Part shown: piece by piece, positions 1 through 8,499 of the stretch | Position numbering within the stretch: position 1 is the stretch's first letter | Layout of the letters: the number at the start of each line of letters is the position of its first letter | Program-made: the position numbers and the translations under genes | Notes under the pieces: generated by a model | Told to the model about the DNA's origin: nothing | The model's database searches: none | The model's input: the letters and a program-made list of their open reading frames with translations, nothing else | Assembly (NCBI GenBank): GCA_002440045.1 | Contig: DJRI01000006.1 | Coordinates: 1 to 10,567, forward strand | DNA length: 10,567 nucleotides | DNA from: Ruminococcaceae bacterium UBA6364 | Lineage (GTDB): Bacteria; Bacillota; Clostridia; Oscillospirales; Acutalibacteraceae | Direction: 5' to 3'

Positions 1-446
1 TTTTTAATCTGTGTGATTGCGTCGATAGCAGAGCCGCCTGTGGCAAGCATCGGGTCTACAACGAAAACCTCGCGTTCGCCTATATCCGCAGGGAGCTTGC
101 AATAATACTCAACAGGCTTTAATGTTTCGGGGTCGCGATAAAGACCGATGTGACCGACCTTTGCGGAGGGCACCAAAGTAAGCATACCGTCAACCATACC
201 GAGGCCCGCTCTGAGAATCGGAACAACCGCAAGCTTTTTGCCCGAAAGCACCTTTGCCTTTGTTTTGCAGATAGGCGTTGTGATTTCAACCTCCTCTAAA
301 GGAAGATCCCTTGTCGCCTCGTAGCAAATAAGGTTTGCAATCTCAGAAATAAGCGCTCTGAACTCCTTTGAGCCTGTGGAAACCTCGCGCAAAATTGAGA
401 GCTTGTGCTGGATAAGCGGGTGATCCATTACTAAAATTTTTCCCAT
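1..446 (-). CDS. upp: Uracil phosphoribosyltransferase, 3' end outside window
   Basis: Upp makes UMP from uracil and PRPP in pyrimidine salvage, in the cytoplasm. The first 148 residues are visible; the family is usually about 209 residues, so roughly 60 C-terminal residues lie beyond the left edge. The start is ATG at 446-444 ([17 protein letters not shown]), with AAAGGG about 8 nt upstream. Residues 79-94 carry the conserved [13 protein letters not shown] region. Residues 130-140 read [11 protein letters not shown], the PRPP-binding loop that marks type I phosphoribosyltransferases, and the fit to Upp is close along the whole visible length. The gene follows recN in the same direction after a 96-nt gap that contains a dedicated promoter, so it is probably transcribed separately. 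Identification is firm; only the uracil-binding C-terminal part cannot be checked. Confidence 0.96.
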   Translation of the reverse strand, partial: MGKILVMDHPLIQHKLSILREVSTGSKEFRALISEIANLICYEATRDLPLEEVEITTPICKTKAKVLSGKKLAVVPILRAGLGMVDGMLTLVPSAKVGHIGLYRDPETLKPVEYYCKLPADIGEREVFVVDPMLATGGSAIDAITQIK

Positions 447-476
447 AATCAACATCCCTTTCGTTTTTACTAAAAT

Positions 477-505
477 ATTATAAAGCAGCAAAAACCGCTT
501 GTCAA
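477..505 (-). promoter_or_regulatory. Sigma-A promoter of upp
   Basis: On the minus strand a perfect -35 TTGACA (505-500) is followed by a 17-bp spacer and a perfect -10 TATAAT (482-477). Transcription would start near 470, giving a leader of about 25 nt before the upp ATG at 446. The leader is too short for a riboswitch or a PyrR-type attenuator. Both hexamers and the spacer are consensus, so strong constitutive expression is inferred. Confidence 0.88.
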
Positions 506-542
506 CATTGCGAAAAATCTTTGTGAATATTCAATAATATTT

Positions 543-2204
543 TCAAACGCCGCCGAGCATTTCCTCGGCATTTTTAAGCTGTAAATCCGTCACGTTTCCG
601 CCGCCGATAATTCGCGCAATTTCATATTTGCGCGCTTCGGGCGAAAGAAGCGTTACGTTTGTAAACGTTTTGCCGTCGTGCTCGGATTTTTCGATAAGAT
701 AGTGGCTGTCGCCTTTTGATGCGATAACGCCGAGATGCGTAACGCAAAGCACCTGTTTCTTTCTTGACACTTCGTAAAGCTTTGCGGCAATTTTAGAAGC
801 CGCTCTGCCGCTTACGCCTGTGTCGATTTCGTCGAAAACAAGCGTATTTACGCTGTCTTTATCCGAAAGCACGTTTTTAATTGCAAGCATTATCCTTGAA
901 AGCTCGCCGCCGCTCGCCGTTTTTGCAAGCGGCTTTAAATCCTCGCCGACGTTTGCGCTGATTAAAAATTCTGCCGAATCGACGCCGTTTTCCGAAAGCG
1001 GAACATCTTTAAACACCGCTTCAAACCTGACAGACGGCATATCGAGAAAGCGGAGCTCTTTACAAACGCTTTCACAAAATGTTTCGGCTGCGGATTTGCG
1101 TTTTTTTGAAAGCTCTTCTGCAAGGCTTTTTGCATTTTCATAAAGCTTTTCTCTTTTTAAAAGCAGCTCTTCGAGCATTTCATCGGAAAGCGAAACGCTT
1201 TCAAGCTCTTTTTCGGCATTTTCCAAAAATGAAAGCATTTCTTCTTCGGTGTCGCCGTATTTTTTTGAAAGCCTGTAAAGCATATCAAGGCGTTCTTCGA
1301 CGTCGTTCAATTCCTCTTGCGAAAAACCGCCGTCAAAGCCGTCGCCGCGCAGAACATCGCTTATATCGTCAAGCTCGTAATAGATTTCGGAAAGTCTTTC
1401 GGAAAGCTTTTCTGCGTCCTTTGAACAGTCCGAGACCGCCGAAAGCTCTCGTTGAGCGCCCGAGACGAGCGAAAGCGCGCCGCTGAAATCGTCGCCGCCC
1501 GACAAAGCGGAATAAGCCGAAGCGAAAGCGGTTTGTATTTTTTCATAGTTTCTCATAAGAGAGCGGCGGTTTTTAAGCTCCTCCCACTCGCCGGGAACGA
1601 TATTGGCTTTTTGAAGCTCGTCAATCTGAAAAGACAGCATATCGGCTCTTCTTGCGCGCTCAGCCTTATCGGAGGAAATCTTTTTGATTTTCGCATCTGC
1701 CGAAACGAGCTTTGAATAAGCTTCGGAATATTTTGAAAAAAGCTCTTTCGTGCCGGCAAGTGCGTCGATATAAGAAAGATGCGTTTCAGGGTCCAAAAGC
1801 TCGCGGTTATCCTGCTGACCGTGAATTGTTATAAGCGTTGCGCCGACCGTTTTAAGCGCCGCAACATTTGTAAGCGCGCCGTTTATGCGGCACACGTTTT
1901 TGTCGGCGCTTATTGTTCTTGAAATTACAAGAGAGCGGTCGTCGCTCAAGGGCAAGCCGAGGCTTTCAAGAGTTTTTGCCGAGGAAGCGTCAATATCGCA
2001 AAACAACGCCGTTACCTCGGCCTGAGTCTCGCCAGTGCGTATAAGCTCGCGCGAGGTTCTGAAGCCGAGTACGGCGTTTATTGAATCGAGAATAATCGAT
2101 TTGCCCGCACCGGTTTCACCGGTAAGGACGTTAAAGCCCCGGAAAAATTCTATCTCGGCGCTTTCGATAACTGCAATATTTCTGATTTTTAAAACAGAAA
2201 GCAT
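543..2204 (-). CDS. recN: DNA repair protein RecN
   Basis: RecN is an SMC-like ATPase that acts early in recombinational repair of double-strand breaks, on DNA in the cytoplasm. The 553 residues match the usual family length of about 550-570. The N-terminal ATPase half carries the Walker A motif GETGAGKS at residues 29-36, and the ITIHGQQDN segment (about 126-134) is characteristic of RecN. A Lys/Glu/Leu-rich middle (about 150-380) looks like the two coiled-coil arms. The C-terminal half has the ABC signature SGGELSR at 431-437, Walker B LVFDEID at 455-461 and the H-loop VTHL near 488. ATG at 2204 is preceded by AAGGA 9 nt upstream, inside the end of argR, and lies 4 nt after the argR stop. 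The stop is TGA. It is the last gene of the long operon. No damage was seen. Confidence 0.98.
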   Translation of the reverse strand: MLSVLKIRNIAVIESAEIEFFRGFNVLTGETGAGKSIILDSINAVLGFRTSRELIRTGETQAEVTALFCDIDASSAKTLESLGLPLSDDRSLVISRTISADKNVCRINGALTNVAALKTVGATLITIHGQQDNRELLDPETHLSYIDALAGTKELFSKYSEAYSKLVSADAKIKKISSDKAERARRADMLSFQIDELQKANIVPGEWEELKNRRSLMRNYEKIQTAFASAYSALSGGDDFSGALSLVSGAQRELSAVSDCSKDAEKLSERLSEIYYELDDISDVLRGDGFDGGFSQEELNDVEERLDMLYRLSKKYGDTEEEMLSFLENAEKELESVSLSDEMLEELLLKREKLYENAKSLAEELSKKRKSAAETFCESVCKELRFLDMPSVRFEAVFKDVPLSENGVDSAEFLISANVGEDLKPLAKTASGGELSRIMLAIKNVLSDKDSVNTLVFDEIDTGVSGRAASKIAAKLYEVSRKKQVLCVTHLGVIASKGDSHYLIEKSEHDGKTFTNVTLLSPEARKYEIARIIGGGNVTDLQLKNAEEMLGGV

Positions 2205-2208
2205 AGCC

Positions 2209-2661
2209 TTATTTCCTTATCATTTTTTCAAGCGCCGCAGCAACGTCGGCGGCTTCATCCTGAGTTCTGCAAAGCATAAATATAGTGTCGTCGCCCGCAA
2301 TTGTGCCGACAACCTCGGCAACATTCATATTGTCGATTGCGGCGCACGCGGCGTTTGCAAGTCCGGGCGAGCATTTGATAACGCAGATGTTGCCTGCATA
2401 ATCAACTTTTACAAGCGAGCCTGAAAACAGTGCTTCGAGCATACCTGTGTAGCCTGTATCCTGCACCTGCTCCGAAGTGTAGCGGTAAACGCCGTTCGGA
2501 CCGAGAGTCTTTAAGAGCCTCAGCTCTTTTACGTCGCGCGAAACGGTTGCCTGTGTTACGTCATACCCTTTTTCGCGCAAAAGGAGCAAAAGCTCGTCCT
2601 GCGTGCCGATGTCATATTCCTTAATAAGCTCAAGTATCAGCTTGTGTCGGTTCTTTTTCAT
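2209..2661 (-). CDS. argR: Arginine repressor ArgR/AhrC
   Basis: ArgR is a hexameric regulator that senses arginine; it represses arginine biosynthesis genes and in Bacillota often activates catabolic ones. At 150 residues it has the family length. The N-terminal winged helix (about 1-70) contains TQATVSRDVKEL at 36-47, the DNA-recognition helix with the conserved Ser-Arg pair. The C-terminal oligomerisation and arginine-binding domain has SPGLANA at 98-104 and GTIAGDDT at 119-126, whose two Asp residues contact arginine. The start ATG at 2661 has AGGA 8 nt upstream; the gap to the nadK stop is 12 nt. It sits directly before recN, a pairing conserved in Bacillus (ahrC-recN) and many Clostridia. 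No arginine gene is in the window, so its targets lie elsewhere. Confidence 0.97.
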   Translation of the reverse strand: MKKNRHKLILELIKEYDIGTQDELLLLLREKGYDVTQATVSRDVKELRLLKTLGPNGVYRYTSEQVQDTGYTGMLEALFSGSLVKVDYAGNICVIKCSPGLANAACAAIDNMNVAEVVGTIAGDDTIFMLCRTQDEAADVAAALEKMIRK

Positions 2662-2673
2662 TTTTTTCGTCCT

Positions 2674-3522
2674 TTACACAGATATTTTCTTGCTGAGTAT
2701 ATCAATAAATTTATCGGGTTTGACCTTTATAAATTCAACATAATTTTCGGAACGCCTGACTTCTACCGACGCACTCTGCGGAATTAACACCGCCTTTTCG
2801 CCGTCGCACGAAAGAATGGCTTCGCCCGAATTGTCGTGTGAAATTTCAAGGAAAGAGTCCGCCCTCAGAACAATCGAGCGCGAAAAAAGCGTGTGTGAGC
2901 AAACGGGCGTTATCATTATGCTTTCTATACCCGGTTCTACAACGGGGCCGCCCGCAGAAAGCGAATATGCCGTGGAGCCTGTCGGCGTTGAAACGATTAC
3001 GCCGTCGGCAGAATATGTAATAAGCGGGGCTTTGTTGCAGGCGATTTTGAGCTTCATAAGCCTTATCTTGCCGCTTCTTGAAACAACGGCGTCGTTAACA
3101 CAGTTTGAGTGATAAAGTAATTTACCGTTCTTATCGACAATGCTCGCTTCAAGAAGCATTCGGCGCTCGGTTATAAAACGCCCTTCAAAAACGTCTTTTA
3201 TAAGCGGGGCTTCGTCCGATTCAAGCGCCGCCAAAAACGCAAGCTTGCCGGCATTCACGCACAAAACGGGCTTTGAATATTTAACCGCGCGCTTTGCGGC
3301 GTTTATAAACGTTCCGTCGCCGCCGACAGAAACAAGCACATCGCAATGTTTTATTGCGCCGTCGCCGTCAAAAAAAGTTATTTTTTCAAATTCGCCGAAG
3401 TACGTTTTATTTTGCGACTCCATAAAAATTCCGCAGTCAATTTGCGAAAGCTCTTTTAAAAATCTGTTGCAGACGTTAAGAGCATTTTCGCGCGTCATAT
3501 TGGGAATCACTGCAAAATTCAA
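2674..3522 (-). CDS. nadK: NAD kinase, TTG start
   Basis: NadK phosphorylates NAD to NADP at the 2' hydroxyl of the adenosine ribose, using ATP or polyphosphate; it is the only route to NADP. With the chosen start it has 282 residues, normal for the family. GGDGT at residues 67-71 is the catalytic signature, VNDAVV at 142-147 is the NE/D motif (Asp variant), and 171-193 is the glycine-rich [20 protein letters not shown] region. The start is taken as TTG at 3522-3520 because GAGGTG lies 6 nt upstream and the protein then begins MNFAVIPN, as Clostridia homologs do. An in-frame GTG at 3531 would add three residues. The open frame extends further upstream to 3588, but that part overlaps tlyA and resembles nothing. 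The gap to the tlyA stop is 10 nt. Family assignment is firm; the exact start is likely. Confidence 0.95.
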   Translation of the reverse strand: MNFAVIPNMTRENALNVCNRFLKELSQIDCGIFMESQNKTYFGEFEKITFFDGDGAIKHCDVLVSVGGDGTFINAAKRAVKYSKPVLCVNAGKLAFLAALESDEAPLIKDVFEGRFITERRMLLEASIVDKNGKLLYHSNCVNDAVVSRSGKIRLMKLKIACNKAPLITYSADGVIVSTPTGSTAYSLSAGGPVVEPGIESIMITPVCSHTLFSRSIVLRADSFLEISHDNSGEAILSCDGEKAVLIPQSASVEVRRSENYVEFIKVKPDKFIDILSKKISV

Positions 3523-3532
3523 ACAGCTCACC

Positions 3533-4348
3533 TCATTTATCAAGCGCGCCGTGCGAGGCTTTAACAAGCGCCTCCACGGTTTCGTCAAGATTTAAAAATT
3601 CCTGTTCTTCCGAAGTTTTTTTTATGTACATAAGATATTCAATGTTGCCCTCGGGCCCTTTAACGGGTGAAAAATCAAGCCCTAAAACCTTGAAGTTATT
3701 TTCGCACGCAAATGTTACAATGCGCTTTATAACGTCAATATGAACGTCGGGGTCGCGGACAACGCCTTTTTTGCCGACGTTTTCTCTGCCGGCTTCAAAC
3801 TGGGGCTTAATAAGGCACACGCCAAAAGCACCCTGCTTTAAAAGGCTGTGCATAACGGGAAGAATGATTTTGAGCGAAATAAACGAAACGTCCACCGAAG
3901 CAAAATCGGGTTCTTCGGGAATTTCTTCATGAGTTACATACCTGAAATTTGTGCGTTCAAGGTTTATAACGCGGCTGTCGCTTCTGAGCTTCCACGCAAG
4001 CTGACCGTAGCCGACGTCAATAGAATACACCTTTTTTGCGCCGTTTTGAAGCATACAGTCGGTAAAGCCGCCCGTAGAAGCGCCTATATCCATACAGATT
4101 TTATCTTTGAGGTCGATATTAAACGAAGAAACCGCCTTCTCAAGCTTTAAGCCGCCGCGGCTGACATATTTTAACGTACTGCCGCGCACCTCGATTTTAT
4201 CGTCGGGCTTCAGCTCTCTGCCGGCTTTTATTTCTTTTTGACCGTTAACATAGACAATGCCGCTCATAATAAGCGCCTTTGCCTTTTCGCGGCTTTCGCA
4301 AAAGCCCTGTTGGAACACGGCTGTATCAAGCCTTGTTTTACCGCTCAA
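3533..4348 (-). CDS. tlyA: TlyA-family rRNA (cytidine-2'-O)-methyltransferase, TTG start
   Basis: TlyA-family enzymes 2'-O-methylate cytidines of 16S and/or 23S rRNA with S-adenosylmethionine; in mycobacteria the loss gives capreomycin resistance. The Bacillus relative is YqxC. The 271 residues contain an N-terminal S4 RNA-binding domain (about 6-62, with [13 protein letters not shown]) and an FtsJ/RrmJ-type methyltransferase domain. The SAM-binding motif [12 protein letters not shown] is at 87-98. K68, D153, K181 and E237 lie where the K-D-K-E catalytic tetrad of TlyA is expected. The start is TTG at 4348-4346, with AAAGGAG about 10 nt upstream; it overlaps the end of dxs by 11 nt. The stop is TGA. 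Whether one or both rRNA subunits are modified cannot be told from sequence. Confidence 0.95.
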   Translation of the reverse strand: MSGKTRLDTAVFQQGFCESREKAKALIMSGIVYVNGQKEIKAGRELKPDDKIEVRGSTLKYVSRGGLKLEKAVSSFNIDLKDKICMDIGASTGGFTDCMLQNGAKKVYSIDVGYGQLAWKLRSDSRVINLERTNFRYVTHEEIPEEPDFASVDVSFISLKIILPVMHSLLKQGAFGVCLIKPQFEAGRENVGKKGVVRDPDVHIDVIKRIVTFACENNFKVLGLDFSPVKGPEGNIEYLMYIKKTSEEQEFLNLDETVEALVKASHGALDK

Positions 4349-6212
4349 TTTCTTCTTTCTCCTTTAAAAAGCTTTTTGCCATACCCACGCAGTCAAGCCC
4401 GTACTGTGACAAAATATCGTTCGCGTCGCCCTGCTTTACAAAGCAATCGGGGAAGGCTTTTAAAGAAAACTCGCCCTTAAAGCCCGCTTCGCAAAGCTCG
4501 CTTCCGAACTTTTCACCTATGCCGCCGCTTGTTACGCCCTCTTCAAAAAAGTGAACTCTTTTAAGGCTTTCACATTGAAAAACAGCCTCACCCGGCAGCG
4601 GTATGATTTTATTAAGCTTAATAATTTTTACGTTTATGCCGTCGTTTTCAAGTATTCTTTTAGCCTTTACAGCCTGCCAGAAAAGCCTGCCGTATGTAAC
4701 TATTGCATTTTCCGAGTCCGCTTTGCCGTAAACATCAAAGTCGTTGCCCGTAACCGTAAAATCATATGGGGGTTCCGTTTCGCCGCCGCGCGGATAGCGC
4801 ACGGCAACAGGACCGTCGATATGATAAAGCGCCGCGACAAAATCCTTGTTAAGCTCGGCGTAATACGAGGGTGAAAAAACGGTTATATTCGGAATACCGT
4901 TGAAAAACGCGGGGTCGTATATGCCGTTGTGCGTTTCGCCGTCGTCGCCGACTATGCCCGCCCTGTCAACGGCGATTATCATTTTTACATTTTGCAGTGC
5001 ACAGTCGTGCATAAGCTGGTCAAAGCATCTTTGCAAAAACGTAGAATACACAACGAAAACAGGCAGCATTCCGCCCTTTGCAAGCCCCAAGGCGTAAGGA
5101 ATGGCGTGTTCTTCGGCTATGCCGACGTCAAAAAATCTGTCTTTATACTCCTCGGAAAAGCGCTTTAAGCCCGTTCCGAGAGACATTGCCGCCGTAATGG
5201 CGCAAATTCTTTTATCTTTGGCGGCCTGATTATAGAAAAATTCGCCGAATTTTTCAGAAAAGTTGTCTTTGCTTTTTTTTGTTTCACCCGTTGCCCTGTC
5301 AAAAGCGCCGACGCCGTGAAACGCCGATGGGTTTTGCTCCGCGGGGACGTAGCCCTTGCCTTTTATTGTGTTGACGTGAAGAATAACGGGCGAATTGACA
5401 GCCTTTGCGCCCTCAAGCGCGTCGCAAAGCTGCTCTATGTTGTGACCGTCGATAGGGCCCATATAGCGCACGCCGAAATCCTCAAAAAAGTTGCTTTGAT
5501 AAAGCATATTTTTAACGTCGGTCTTTAATTTAAAAAGCTTTGTTGCAAGCGGCTTTCCTATCAGCGGAATTTTTGATATAGCCTTTTCGGTCATGGCTTT
5601 AAGCTTAAAATAGCCCGTTCTTGAGCGCATAACCGCAAGACTTTTTGCAAGGTGGCCGACGTTTTTTGAAATTGACATTCCGTTGTCGTTAAGGATTATT
5701 ATAAGGCGCGCGTCTTTCATTCTGCCGGCGTTGTTAATAGCTTCGTATATAAGCCCGCCCGTAAGCGCGCCGTCGCCCAAAACGGCAATGGCATAATCTT
5801 TTTTGCCGTTTACGGCGTTTGCCGCGGCAATGCCGAGCGCAGTCGAAACCGACGTACTGCTGTGACCGCTGAAAACAATGTCGTGCTCGCTTTCGTTAGG
5901 CCTTGAAAAACCCGAAAGCCCGTCTTTTTTTCTGAGCGTGTCAAAATCGCCGAAGCGCCCCGTCAAAAGCTTGTGAGTGTAGACCTGATGCCCGACATCC
6001 CAAATTATTTTGTCGTTAGGCGAATTAAAAACTCTGTGAAGCGCAATGGTAAGCTCGACAACGCCGAGATTTGACGCAAGATGCCCGCCGTTTTCGCTTA
6101 CGGTCGATATTATTTTTTCACGAACCTCGGACGCAAGAAGCGGCAGCTGTTTTTCGTCAAGCTTTTTTAAATCCGAGGGAGATTTAATATTTTCAAGAAG
6201 CTTGCAATCCAT
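4338..6212 (-). CDS. dxs: 1-deoxy-D-xylulose-5-phosphate synthase
   Basis: Dxs condenses pyruvate with glyceraldehyde 3-phosphate, with thiamine diphosphate (TPP), to give DXP: the first step of the MEP isoprenoid pathway and a source for thiamine and pyridoxal. At 624 residues it is full length. HLASNLGVVELTIALH at 44-59 holds the active-site His. The TPP motif runs from GDGALTGG (146-153) to NDN (175-177). The transketolase pyrimidine domain shows GIAEEHA (364-370) with the catalytic Glu, then DRAG (416-419) and DDGETHNGIYD (423-433). A C-terminal transketolase domain follows from about 500. ATG at 6212 shares one base with the ispA stop (TAATG), and AAAGGG lies about 7 nt upstream. Its neighbour ispA acts later in the same route, so the pair forms an isoprenoid block. 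Confidence 0.98.
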   Translation of the reverse strand: MDCKLLENIKSPSDLKKLDEKQLPLLASEVREKIISTVSENGGHLASNLGVVELTIALHRVFNSPNDKIIWDVGHQVYTHKLLTGRFGDFDTLRKKDGLSGFSRPNESEHDIVFSGHSSTSVSTALGIAAANAVNGKKDYAIAVLGDGALTGGLIYEAINNAGRMKDARLIIILNDNGMSISKNVGHLAKSLAVMRSRTGYFKLKAMTEKAISKIPLIGKPLATKLFKLKTDVKNMLYQSNFFEDFGVRYMGPIDGHNIEQLCDALEGAKAVNSPVILHVNTIKGKGYVPAEQNPSAFHGVGAFDRATGETKKSKDNFSEKFGEFFYNQAAKDKRICAITAAMSLGTGLKRFSEEYKDRFFDVGIAEEHAIPYALGLAKGGMLPVFVVYSTFLQRCFDQLMHDCALQNVKMIIAVDRAGIVGDDGETHNGIYDPAFFNGIPNITVFSPSYYAELNKDFVAALYHIDGPVAVRYPRGGETEPPYDFTVTGNDFDVYGKADSENAIVTYGRLFWQAVKAKRILENDGINVKIIKLNKIIPLPGEAVFQCESLKRVHFFEEGVTSGGIGEKFGSELCEAGFKGEFSLKAFPDCFVKQGDANDILSQYGLDCVGMAKSFLKEKEEIER

Positions 6213-7096
6213 TATTTTTCCCTTTTTGAAAGATAAAGTGCAAAATCCTTTAAGTCGCCGCCGTTTTCAAACTCGGCAAGCGCCGCAATTGCGCGGTCGG
6301 TAAGTTTATTAACAAGTTCTTCGCACTTTTCAAGGCCGTAAAGTGACACATAAGTGGATTTTTCGTTTTCGGAGTCGCTCCCCGTGAGCTTTCCGAGAGT
6401 CTCCGTATTGCCTGTAACGTCAAGAATATCGTCTCATATCTGAAAGGCTATTCCGAGGTTATATGCAAAGTCTTCGGCGGCTTTTATTTTTTTGTCGTCG
6501 GCGTTTGCGGCTATACAGCCGAGAACGCACGCCGAAGCAATAAGCGCGCCCGTTTTTAATCTGTCCATAAGCTCAAGCTTTTCTTTCGGGAGCTTTTCGC
6601 CCTCGCCCGCAAGGTCTATAAACTGACCGCCGACCATTCCCGAAGCGCCCGCATATGAAGAAAGCGCTTTTACTGCGGCAACAGCCCTGCCCGAAGAATA
6701 AAGACCTTTTTCGGCGCCGTCAGAGATAAGCGAAAACGCCGCCGTAAGAAGCCCGTCGCCCGCAAGAACCGCGTTCGCTTCGCCGAACACCTTGTGATTT
6801 GAAAGCTTTCCGCGGCGATAATCGTCGTTATCCATGCACGGCAAATCGTCGTGTATGAGAGAATATGTGTGAACAAACTCAACGGCGCACGCAAGCGGAA
6901 CGGCACTTTCGGGATTACCGCCCGAAGCCTCGCAAAACATCATTGCAAGAACGGGTCTTACCCTTTTGCCGCCGTTTTTAACGCTGTAAAGCATGGCGTC
7001 GTACATACCCGAGAGCGCCGGAATCGGAGCTTTGAGGGCATTTATCATATATTCATCGGCAAGTTTTCTGTAGTTGTTTATTTTATCAAAGTTCAT
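6212..7096 (-). pseudogene. ispA: Polyprenyl (geranyl/farnesyl) diphosphate synthase interrupted by in-frame TGA
   Basis: The family condenses dimethylallyl diphosphate with isopentenyl diphosphate to geranyl and farnesyl diphosphate, feeding undecaprenyl and quinone synthesis. Read through the stop, the frame from ATG 7096 to TAA 6214-6212 has 294 positions, the normal IspA length. The first aspartate-rich motif DDLPCMDNDD is at 83-92, in the bacterial form with a two-residue insertion; GGQ is at 156-158 and KTG at 181-183. FQI at 218-220 is followed by TGA (codon 221, 6436-6434), then DDILDVTGNTETLGK, the second aspartate-rich motif, and an intact conserved C-terminus ending SKREK. The truncated product lacks that second Mg/diphosphate site and should be inactive. 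A GTG at 7105 could start three codons earlier, but it lacks a ribosome site; ATG 7096 has weak GGCGGTG upstream and overlaps xseB by 11 nt. Family assignment is sure; whether the break is real is open. Confidence 0.88.
6434..6436 (-). other. In-frame TGA inside ispA
   Basis: This is the only stop between the ispA start and its natural TAA. It replaces the variable residue between FQI and DDILD, where Bacillota homologs often have Arg or Trp. A single change from CGA, AGA or TGG would produce it. No start codon with a ribosome site is visible just downstream that could make a separate C-terminal piece. Confidence 0.9.
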
Positions 7097-7286
7097 CGGT
7101 AGCACCGCCGTTAAACAGTTTTTTTATTTTAAGCTCGGCATCGTCGAGATATTTTTCGCATTCCGAAATAAGCTCGGTTCCTTCCGAAAAAAGCTCAAGA
7201 GACTCTTTAAGCTCTATGCCGCCGTTTTCAAGAAGCGCGGTTATTTCTTCAAGCCGCTTTAAGGATTCTTCAAATGATTTTTCCAT
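7086..7286 (-). CDS. xseB: Exodeoxyribonuclease VII small subunit
   Basis: XseB is the small subunit of exonuclease VII; several copies bind one XseA and the complex degrades single-stranded DNA from both ends. From ATG 7286 the product has 66 residues, within the usual 60-85. The sequence opens SFEESLKRLEEITALLENGG, followed by LKESLELFSEGTEL: the typical two-helix pattern of the family, all helical and rich in Glu and Lys. The ATG is chosen because GGTGA lies 5 nt upstream; an in-frame GTG at 7295 would add three residues. It overlaps the end of xseA by 17 nt and the start of ispA by 11 nt, so translation of the three genes is probably coupled. The stop is TGA. Confidence 0.95.
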   Translation of the reverse strand: MEKSFEESLKRLEEITALLENGGIELKESLELFSEGTELISECEKYLDDAELKIKKLFNGGATDEL

Positions 7287-8499
7287 TTTCTTCACCGTTT
7301 ATTTCAATAACTTTTGCACAAAATGTGCCGTTTTTAATTTTGACTTTAACGCTGTCGCTTGGCGAAACGTCTTTAATGTCGGTAACAGGCTCGCCGTCTT
7401 TAAACACCGCGGCATACCCCCTGCCTATTACCTTTAACGGGCTTAACGCGTCAAGCTTATAAGAAAGTCTCATAAGACTTTCGCGGTCTTTCTCCAAAAG
7501 CCTTTGCGAAGCTTTGTCAAGCCTTTCGCCGAAATAAAGAAGCGTTTTTCTGTCGTCGGCAATTCTCAACGCGGGATTTTTTAAAGCACCGCTTTTTTGA
7601 AGCGTTAAAAGGCTTTCGCGTTTTTTTCCTATCTGCCCGCTCACAAGAGAAAAGAGCTTTGCTTTTTTCATTTCAAGCGCTTCTTTAAGCGCGTTTGAAT
7701 CGGGCACGGCAAGCTCTGCCGCGGCCGAGGGTGTGGGCGCTCTCAGGTCTGCAACAAAGTCGCAGACAGTGTAATCGGTTTCGTGGCCGACAGCCGAAAT
7801 CACGGGGATTTTTGAAGCGTAAACCGCCCGTGCGACAATTTCTTCGTTAAACGCCCAAAGCTCTTCAAGCGAGCCGCCGCCCCTGCCGACTATGAGAACG
7901 TCTGCGGCAGAAAGCTCGTTAAAAAGCGCAATTGCGTCGGCAATTTCTTTTGCCGCTTTGTCGCCCTGAACGGCAACGGATTTAAGCACAATTTCGCAAG
8001 CGGGGCATCTTCTGCCGATTATGTTAATTATATCGCGCACGGCGGCGCCCGTTTCGGCGGTTATCACGCCGACGCGCCTTGGGAAAAACGGTATCTGTTT
8101 TTTATGCGCTTCATTGAAAAGCCCTTCTTTTGAAAGCTTTTCTTTGAGCTGGCTTAATGCAATTTCCAAACTCCCGACGCCGTCGGGCTGCATATCGGTA
8201 ATATAAAGCTGATAAGAGCCGTCGCGCTCAAAAAGGCTTACGCTGCCTAAAATAAGAACGCGCATTCCGTTTTCGGGGCGAAAGCGCAGCCGCGAGGCGT
8301 TGCCCGCAAACATAACAGCCTTTATCGAAGCTTTTTCGTCTTTGACGGTCATATAAAGATGACCCGTGTAATGCGCCTTGAAATTTGAAATTTCGCCGAC
8401 GACAAAAAGAGAAGTAAGATTTTCGTTGCTGTCGATATATGCTTTTACAAAGCTGTTAAGCTTTGAAACGGTATACACCGCAGGAGAGGCGGTTATCAT
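7270..8499 (-). CDS. xseA: Exodeoxyribonuclease VII large subunit
   Basis: XseA is the catalytic subunit of exonuclease VII, a metal-independent single-strand DNA exonuclease used in mismatch and damage repair. The 409 residues are a little short of the E. coli enzyme but normal for Clostridia. An N-terminal OB fold for single-strand binding spans about 6-105 (VGEISNFKAHYTGHLYMTVKD). The catalytic domain has RVGVITAETGAAVRDI at 142-157, GRGGGS at 205-210 and GHETD at 238-242, followed by the conserved APTPSAAAE. A helical coiled-coil part (about 267-350) and the C-terminal LSPLKVIGRGYA (352-363) complete the fold. ATG at 8499 overlaps the upstream gene's stop as ATGA, with a strong GGAGGG 7 nt upstream. 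Its partner xseB follows directly. The stop is TGA. Confidence 0.98.
   Translation of the reverse strand: MITASPAVYTVSKLNSFVKAYIDSNENLTSLFVVGEISNFKAHYTGHLYMTVKDEKASIKAVMFAGNASRLRFRPENGMRVLILGSVSLFERDGSYQLYITDMQPDGVGSLEIALSQLKEKLSKEGLFNEAHKKQIPFFPRRVGVITAETGAAVRDIINIIGRRCPACEIVLKSVAVQGDKAAKEIADAIALFNELSAADVLIVGRGGGSLEELWAFNEEIVARAVYASKIPVISAVGHETDYTVCDFVADLRAPTPSAAAELAVPDSNALKEALEMKKAKLFSLVSGQIGKKRESLLTLQKSGALKNPALRIADDRKTLLYFGERLDKASQRLLEKDRESLMRLSYKLDALSPLKVIGRGYAAVFKDGEPVTDIKDVSPSDSVKVKIKNGTFCAKVIEINGEENGKII

Noticed and set aside
553..570. Hairpin GCCGAG-6 nt-CTCGGC at the 3' end of recN as operon terminator
   Set aside because: It lies within the recN coding sequence and is followed on the minus strand by GGCGTTTGAAAAT with no T-run. 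The T-rich side is on the plus strand, where no gene ends.
2674..3588. nadK extended to the far upstream start at 3588
   Set aside because: The extra 22 residues overlap tlyA by about 55 nt, are Arg-rich and unlike NadK, and there is a better ribosome site in front of TTG 3522.
6400..6436. Selenocysteine insertion at the ispA TGA
   Set aside because: The position is not a Cys/Sec site in the family, and I see no convincing stem-loop with a SECIS-like apical loop just downstream.
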